Part shown: piece after piece, positions 5,680 through 9,419 of the stretch
Position numbering within the stretch: the first letter of the stretch is position 1
How the letters are laid out: each line of letters begins with the position of its first letter
Assembly (NCBI GenBank): GCA_039928615.1
Contig: JBDSSS010000042.1
Span: 1-9,419 of the forward strand
Length of the DNA stretch: 9,419 nucleotides
Direction of reading: 5' to 3'
Origin: JBDSSS01 sp039928615
GTDB lineage: Bacteria > Actinomycetota > Actinomycetes > Actinomycetales > Dermatophilaceae
Made by a program: the position numbers and the translations under genes
Notes under the pieces: model-generated
Told to the model about the DNA's origin: nothing
Databases searched by the model: none
Seen by the model: only the letters and a program-made list of their open reading frames with translations

Positions 5680-7260
5680 TCAGGAAGGGACCGAGCGGGG
5701 CGTCCACACCCGGCCGGACTCCGTCACCCGAGTGGCGGACGCGCCGACGATCACGAGGCAGGTCATGTCGACCTGGTCGGCGTCGAGAGCGCCAAGGGTC
5801 GTGACGTCGAGGGCCTCGTCGCTGCGACCTACTCCGCGCGCCACGACCACGGTCGTCTGCGGCGACTTGACCTGCAGGAGCACCTGCTGTGCACGACCCA
5901 GGAGGTCGGGCCGGGAGCGAGAGCGCGGGTTGTAGAGGGCCAGGACGAGGTCGGCCTCGGCGATGTGTCGCAGTCGCGACTCGATGATCTCCCACGGCTT
6001 GAGCCGATCCGAGAGCGACATCATCGACCAGTCGGCACCAAGTGGTGCCCCCGCAAGAGCGGCGGCCGCCGTGGCGGCGGTCACGCCCGGGTAGACGTCG
6101 ATGGGGACGGCCGAGTATCGCGGGTCCTGAGCCGCCTCGAAGACGGCAGAAGCCATTCCGAAGATGCCGGCGTCACCGCCGGAGACGACGGCCACCTCCT
6201 CTCCTGAGAGGGCGAGGTCGAGGGCGAGTCGGGCCCGGTCGACCTCCACCGTGTTGCCGCTGGCGTGGCGGGTCAGGCCCTCGCGCTGGGGCACCCGCTG
6301 CACGTAGGGTCCATACCCCACCAGGTGGGTCACGCGGGCGAGGACTGCCGAGGCGTCGGGGGTGAGCCAGCGCTCGGGACCGGGACCGAGCCCGACGACG
6401 TGCACGGTGCCGGCGACACGCCTGGTCGGGACGGGGGGCACGGGTGCCGGAGCTACGGGGTGGGCCTCCGTGACCACCAGGGACGATGGCGAGCCGGATG
6501 CGCGGCCGGCCGAGTCAGATCGCAGGTCCTGGCCCGGGACGACGATGATGGACATGTAAGGGACGGTGTCGGCATCGACGTCGGCGACCGGCATGACGCG
6601 CTGGCCGGGGCGCGTCGCTCGTTCGACGTAGATGGCGCGGTCGAGCACCCCGGCCTGTCGCAGGGCCTCACGGACGCCGGCGAAGGTGCGCCCGAGCTTC
6701 ATGATCACCGCCGCCTCGGTGTCGGCGAGCCGGCGAGCGAGCTCCGGCACCGGCAGCGTCCCGGGCAGGACGGTCAGGACGTCTTCGTGGCGTGAGAGGG
6801 ACTGTGCCGCAACGGCGGTCGCGCCGGACAGTGCCGTGATTCCAGGGACGATCTCCGTAGGACAGCGATCGGCGAGACGGTCGTGGAGGTACATGAAGGA
6901 CCCGTAGAACATCGGGTCACCCTCGGCGAGGACCACGACCGACCGACCGGCAGCCAGGTGCACCTCGATCCGCGCAGCGCACTCCTCGTAGAACTCGGCG
7001 AGCCACACGTGGTAGCCGCCGGGATGGGTGACCTTGCCCGTGGTGACGGGGTAACGCAGCTCCTCCTCCACGGTGCCGGGTGTGATGAGGTCTGCGGCGA
7101 TGGAGCGGGCGATGGAGGCTCGGGTCGTCCCCGCATGGTAGGCGACGACGTCGGCCGCGGCGATGATCCGCGCGGCCTTCAGGGTGATGAGCTCGGGATC
7201 GCCGGGGCCGACGCCCACCCCGTACAGACGCCCGGAAAGCCGGTCGTGGCTCGCGCTCAT
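5680..7260 (-). CDS. cobIJ: Precorrin-2 C20-methyltransferase / precorrin-3B C17-methyltransferase fusion
   Basis: This 526-residue protein consists of two tetrapyrrole methylases in tandem. The CobI half (about 10-248) has GVGVGPGDPELITLKAA (14-30) and LAEGDPMFYGSF (111-122), and converts precorrin-2 to precorrin-3A. A Ser/Pro/Ala-rich linker spans about 249-283. The CobJ half (about 284-526) has VVGLGPGPERWLTPDA (288-303), SGGDAGIFGMA (360-370) and the CobJ-typical YNPRSRSRPDLL (443-454), and performs C17 methylation with ring contraction to precorrin-4. Such fusions are common in Actinobacteria. The CobG reaction comes between the two halves in the pathway, and its gene lies two genes upstream. 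The ATG start overlaps the cobH stop (ATGA, 7257-7260). There is no strong Shine-Dalgarno, so translation is likely coupled to cobH. Confidence 0.94.
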   Translation of the reverse strand: MSASHDRLSGRLYGVGVGPGDPELITLKAARIIAAADVVAYHAGTTRASIARSIAADLITPGTVEEELRYPVTTGKVTHPGGYHVWLAEFYEECAARIEVHLAAGRSVVVLAEGDPMFYGSFMYLHDRLADRCPTEIVPGITALSGATAVAAQSLSRHEDVLTVLPGTLPVPELARRLADTEAAVIMKLGRTFAGVREALRQAGVLDRAIYVERATRPGQRVMPVADVDADTVPYMSIIVVPGQDLRSDSAGRASGSPSSLVVTEAHPVAPAPVPPVPTRRVAGTVHVVGLGPGPERWLTPDASAVLARVTHLVGYGPYVQRVPQREGLTRHASGNTVEVDRARLALDLALSGEEVAVVSGGDAGIFGMASAVFEAAQDPRYSAVPIDVYPGVTAATAAAALAGAPLGADWSMMSLSDRLKPWEIIESRLRHIAEADLVLALYNPRSRSRPDLLGRAQQVLLQVKSPQTTVVVARGVGRSDEALDVTTLGALDADQVDMTCLVIVGASATRVTESGRVWTPRSVPS

Positions 7261-7958
7261 GCGAGCTCGGAGGGGTTCGCGAGGGCGTTGACGGTCGCGG
7301 CCGCCATCGCGGACCCGCCGCGGTGCCCGTGGACGACGACCCAGGGGATCTGTCCTCCCTCGGGTAGCCGGTGCTCGGACAGCGCCATCTTGGACTCAGC
7401 GGACCCGACGAACCCCACAGGCATCCCGATGACGGCAGCCGGACGGGGGCCGCCGTCGAGGATCAGCTCGAGCAGGTGGAAGAGCGCAGTCGGGGCGTTG
7501 CCGATCGCGACGACGGCTCCCTCGAGCGCGTCTCCCCACAGAGACACGGCGGCGGCCGCGCGGGTCGTCGCCCAGCGGCCGGCGAGCTCGGGCACGTCAG
7601 GGTGGCGCAGGGTGCAGATCACCTCGTTGTCGGCGGGCAGGCGTCGCCGGGTGATGCCGCCGGCCAGCATCACCGAGTCGGTGAAGACGGGGGCGCCGCC
7701 TTGCAGTGCGGCGCGTGCCGCGTCGACGACACCGGGGGACGCAGCCACATCGGCGACGATGCCGAGATCGCCGCTGGCGTGGATGAGCCGGGTGACCACC
7801 GTCGCGAGATCAATTGGCAGAGCACCGAGCTCGGCTCTTTCGCGGATCATGCCAAACGAGCGGCGGTAAATCTCCATACCGTCGGTCAGGTAGTCGTAGT
7901 GCCGTCGGGGCGGACCCGCCTCGAGGTGGGCGGCGGGCCTGGGGTCGAGCTGGGTCAC
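7257..7958 (-). CDS. cobH: Precorrin-8X methylmutase
   Basis: This 233-residue enzyme moves the C11 methyl group to C12, giving hydrogenobyrinic acid, the last macrocycle rearrangement of the aerobic route. Key motifs are RLIHASGD (57-64) with the probable catalytic His60, GNAPTALF (153-160), GMPVGFVGSAESK (178-190) and GHRGGSAMAAATVNAL (211-226). The N-terminus carries a short Pro-rich lead of about 18 residues before the conserved YDYLTDGMEIYRRSF. The GTG start overlaps the cobG stop (GTGA, 7955-7958) and is preceded by AGGAGAG (plus-strand 7964-7970) 5 nt upstream. It is the middle gene of cobG-cobH-cobIJ. Confidence 0.94.
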   Translation of the reverse strand: MTQLDPRPAAHLEAGPPRRHYDYLTDGMEIYRRSFGMIRERAELGALPIDLATVVTRLIHASGDLGIVADVAASPGVVDAARAALQGGAPVFTDSVMLAGGITRRRLPADNEVICTLRHPDVPELAGRWATTRAAAAVSLWGDALEGAVVAIGNAPTALFHLLELILDGGPRPAAVIGMPVGFVGSAESKMALSEHRLPEGGQIPWVVVHGHRGGSAMAAATVNALANPSELA

Positions 7959-9034
7959 GGGTTCTCTCCTGCAGCAGCGAGCACGTCGAGCACGGACACG
8001 GGGTTGAGCACAGTGACGTGGTCACCGCTCGGGTGGCCGCAGCGACGCTCGCAGCCGACCACGTGGATGCGGGGTCCCACCTCCGGCACGCTACCTGCCG
8101 CAGCCGTCGTCAGGTCGAGGGTGGGGGAGTCCGTGCGTCGGCACGACGGCGCGCCGACACAGGCGGACAGCCGGGACCACGGTGATCGGGGTGACGTGAC
8201 GAACCCGGCAGCAGCCAGCCCCGACTCGTGCACGGCCCCACCCTCGACGACGAGGGACCGCCACGGCGTGATCGTGACCTGCGCGGTTACGGACGAGAGG
8301 GCGAGGACCTGGGCCGGACGGAGCATACCGAGCGGGACACCGGCGACGAGGTCGTCACCGTCGACGCCCGGGCGCAGCGGGTCGGAGGGGGAGACGGTGT
8401 AGGGCCTCATTCCTGCCACGACGGGGGAGGCGTTGGGCAGGTCCCGGACGTTCCAGACCCGTTGGCTGCGCCGGTGCCGCAGGAAGAGGTGTGCGCGGTG
8501 AAGCATCTCGGCGACGGCCTGCTCGCGGGGGACGACGACGCCGAATGGTCCAACCAGCACCCGTCCTCGCCGCGTGTCGATGGTCTCGTAGGCCATGTCC
8601 CAGGGCTCGCCGAGGACGGCGCCATCGGGCGTGCTGACCGCAAAGAGGAACCGGCCCGGGAGCTCGGCCAGGTCGGGGTCGGCCACGAGGGCGGCGTCGA
8701 GCTCGTCCACGAAACGGGAGATGCCGGCGTCGCACGGTGACGCGATGACGTTGCGGGCCCCCTCGTGAGACGCCGACGGAAAGAGCCCCGACTCCTCGAG
8801 CCTGGCCACCAGCGAGGAAGGCAGGGGGTCCGGCAGGGCGCGCATCTGGAGGTTGCCCCTACTCGTGAGCTGGAGCACGGGGGCTCCATGGTCGGTGGCG
8901 ATGGCCAGCAGCTCGACGAGGGTGGCCACCAAGAGCCGCCCTCCCGGCACCCGCAGCCGCACGAGCGCACCGTCATCGGCACGGAAAGGCCGCGCCAGGC
9001 TCGGGCACCGGTCGAGCGCGGGGCGTTGACTCAC
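7955..9034 (-). CDS. cobG: Precorrin-3B synthase (oxygen-dependent hydroxylase, Fe-S protein)
   Basis: This roughly 359-residue member of the nitrite/sulfite reductase-like family uses O2 to convert precorrin-3A to precorrin-3B, so its presence marks the aerobic pathway. Visible are a ferredoxin-like half-domain with QLTSRGNLQMRAL (55-67) and the four-cysteine cluster motif C-x5-C ... C-x3-C (Cys292, Cys298 in CVGAPSC; Cys328, Cys332 in CERRCGHP), which binds [4Fe-4S]. I prefer the GTG at 9034, giving MSQRPALDRCPSLARPF, because a TATGCT hexamer sits 7 nt upstream as for a leaderless mRNA. In-frame alternatives are the ATG at 9046 and the GTG at 9073, neither with a good ribosome site. The 9073 start would read into the large inverted repeat. 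The gene overlaps cobH by 4 nt. Confidence 0.9.
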   Translation of the reverse strand: MSQRPALDRCPSLARPFRADDGALVRLRVPGGRLLVATLVELLAIATDHGAPVLQLTSRGNLQMRALPDPLPSSLVARLEESGLFPSASHEGARNVIASPCDAGISRFVDELDAALVADPDLAELPGRFLFAVSTPDGAVLGEPWDMAYETIDTRRGRVLVGPFGVVVPREQAVAEMLHRAHLFLRHRRSQRVWNVRDLPNASPVVAGMRPYTVSPSDPLRPGVDGDDLVAGVPLGMLRPAQVLALSSVTAQVTITPWRSLVVEGGAVHESGLAAAGFVTSPRSPWSRLSACVGAPSCRRTDSPTLDLTTAAAGSVPEVGPRIHVVGCERRCGHPSGDHVTVLNPVSVLDVLAAAGENP

Positions 9035-9041
9035 GGCGCCG

Positions 9042-9047
9042 AGCATA
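9042..9047 (-). promoter_or_regulatory. Candidate -10 element for cobG-cobH-cobIJ (possible leaderless mRNA)
   Basis: Minus-strand TATGCT matches TANNNT and ends exactly 7 nt before the GTG at 9034, the same geometry as in front of cobL. It overlaps the alternative ATG start at 9046, so only one of these readings can be right. No clear -35 box is seen. Confidence 0.3.
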
Positions 9048-9058
9048 GGTCGCCCCGG

Positions 9059-9099
9059 GGCACCGAGCGACACCGACCGCTAGGGTGTCGCTCGGTGCC
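9059..9099. repeat. Perfect 16-bp inverted repeat between cobG and cobN
   Basis: Left arm ggcaccgagcgacacc (9059-9074) and right arm ggtgtcgctcggtgcc (9084-9099) are exact reverse complements around a 9-nt centre containing CTAG. The repeat sits in the divergent control region and covers the candidate cobN -10 (9081-9086). Its right arm provides the 5' strand of the riboswitch closing helix. It could be an operator or an RNA hairpin in transcripts that start upstream. It is unlikely to be an ordinary terminator, as there is no T-run and it lies at the 5' end of both genes. Confidence 0.7.
9081..9086 (+). promoter_or_regulatory. Candidate -10 element for the riboswitch-cobN transcript
   Basis: TAGGGT, the same hexamer as at 2325-2330, would start transcription at about 9093, which is the first base of the riboswitch closing helix. 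This position makes it the most coherent of the promoter candidates here. The -35 region is not recognisable. Confidence 0.4.
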
Positions 9100-9182
9100 G
9101 CACGGCGGAACCCGGTGCGAGTCCGGGACGGTCCCGCCACTGTGACCTACGAGAGTGGGAAGCCAGGAACGTCGTCGGCACT
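9093..9182 (+). ncRNA. Cobalamin (AdoCbl-type) riboswitch upstream of cobN
   Basis: The sequence has a GGTGCCG closing strand (9094-9100) pairing with CGGCAC (9176-9181), GGAA before a CCCGG/CCGGG stem (9111-9115 with 9123-9127), the invariant core CCGCCACTGT (9134-9143), and a B12 box AGCCAGGAACGTCGTC (9161-9176). This is the best consensus match of the three leaders. Downstream, a 7-bp hairpin (9183-9189 with 9199-9205) and a small CTCC/GGAG pairing (9227-9230 with 9237-9240) over the ribosome site could form a translational expression platform. Confidence 0.93.
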
Positions 9183-9234
9183 GCCGCACCCGACCGGTGT
9201 GCGGCCTCTTGGCAGCCGGGCGCGGACTCCGGCG

Positions 9235-9240
9235 AAGGAG
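9235..9240 (+). promoter_or_regulatory. Ribosome binding site of cobN
   Basis: AAGGAG lies 7 nt before the ATG at 9248 and fixes the cobN start. CTCC at 9227-9230 can pair with GGAG at 9237-9240, hiding it when cobalamin is bound. That pairing is only 4 bp, so its regulatory role is inference. Confidence 0.65.
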
Positions 9241-9247
9241 CTCGTAC

Positions 9248-9419
9248 ATGCCCCGCATTGCCCTTTTCTCGACCTCGGACACCGACCTGCTCAGTGCGCG
9301 AGCGAGCGGCGCCGACTTCCTCTGGGCCAACCCGTCCCGGCCCGGGCACACCGACCTCGCCGACGCCCTGGCGGGCGCGGAGATCGTGGTCGCCCGCATC
9401 CTCGGTGACCCGCAGGACC
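9248..9419 (+). CDS. cobN: Cobaltochelatase large subunit CobN, N-terminus only (runs off the right edge)
   Basis: The ATG at 9248 opens 57 codons to the window end, beginning MPRIALFSTSDTDLLSARAS with WANPSRPGHTDL and IVVARILGD further on. The pattern LLSTSDTDLxSAR...WANPSR...IVVxRILG is the recognisable start of actinobacterial CobN. CobN is a protein of roughly 1,200 residues that binds cobalt and hydrogenobyrinic acid a,c-diamide in the ATP-dependent chelatase. Only about 5 percent of the gene is visible. A cobalamin riboswitch and a good ribosome site precede it. The AAA+/VWA subunit at 82-2139 is its probable ATPase partner. Confidence 0.9.
   Translation, partial: MPRIALFSTSDTDLLSARASGADFLWANPSRPGHTDLADALAGAEIVVARILGDPQD

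Noticed and set aside
5027..5995. Minus-strand frame opposite the permease C-terminus, running across the convergent junction into the cobIJ region
   Set aside because: Low-complexity Arg/Pro/Asp-rich translation without motifs; both strands here are already explained by the permease and cobIJ.
6883..7869. Plus-strand frame of 328 codons opposite cobIJ and cobH
   Set aside because: Antisense to two enzymes with intact motifs; no ribosome site and no recognisable protein features.
9035..9073. cobG start at the GTG at 9073, and a mirrored plus-strand frame beginning at 9085
   Set aside because: Both begin with the same MSLGA only because the inverted repeat encodes the same peptide in both directions. 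Neither has a ribosome site, and the plus frame runs over the riboswitch and out of frame with cobN.
9059..9099. Insertion-sequence terminal repeats or an attachment site
   Set aside because: There is no transposase or integrase and no target duplication, and the arms are only 9 bp apart, which suits an operator or RNA hairpin better.
1..9419. CRISPR array, tRNA, rRNA, prophage or a novel defence-type system
   Set aside because: There are no spaced direct repeats, no tRNA-like folds and no unassigned genes. All coding space is accounted for by known cobalamin genes.

Overview
This window is a high-GC actinobacterial cobalamin (vitamin B12) locus. The signs are GC-rich third codon positions, many GTG starts, a CobI-CobJ fusion, a fused ChlI/ChlD-type chelatase subunit, and CobG together with CobN, which mark the aerobic (oxygen-dependent) pathway. 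A Micrococcales-type actinomycete is a reasonable guess, but the sequence alone does not fix the genus. Almost every base belongs to a recognisable B12 gene or to its leader RNA.

Layout from left to right: (1) The minus-strand unit 2310-1 holds a cobalamin riboswitch (2209-2310), the AAA+/VWA chelatase subunit (82-2139) and the first 27 codons of cobO, which runs off the left edge. (2) The plus-strand unit 2338-5677 holds cobL (CbiE-CbiT fusion), cobM overlapping it by 4 nt, a second cobalamin riboswitch (about 4390-4496) and a NiCoT-family nickel/cobalt permease. (3) The minus-strand unit 9034-5680 holds cobG, cobH and cobIJ, each pair joined by a 4-nt stop/start overlap. The permease and cobIJ converge with only 2 bp between their stop codons. 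(4) The plus-strand unit from 9093 to the right edge holds a third cobalamin riboswitch and the first 57 codons of cobN.

How the genes work together: CobI makes precorrin-3A, CobG makes precorrin-3B, CobJ makes precorrin-4, CobM makes precorrin-5, CobL converts precorrin-6B to precorrin-8X, and CobH makes hydrogenobyrinic acid. The permease is expected to import Co2+. CobN with the ChlI/ChlD-like subunit is expected to insert cobalt, and CobO adenosylates the cobalt. CobF, CobK and CobB functions are not in the window.

The most notable pattern is regulatory. All three riboswitches sit in front of metal-handling genes: the chelatase subunit plus cobO, the cobalt permease, and cobN. The ring-methylation units cobL-cobM and cobG-cobH-cobIJ start divergently from two of those leaders and look leaderless or nearly so. 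Each has a TANNNT hexamer exactly 7 nt before its GTG codon. I see no mobile element, CRISPR array, tRNA or rRNA, and no unknown gene family. The points worth a second look are in the two divergent control regions and in the permease leader.
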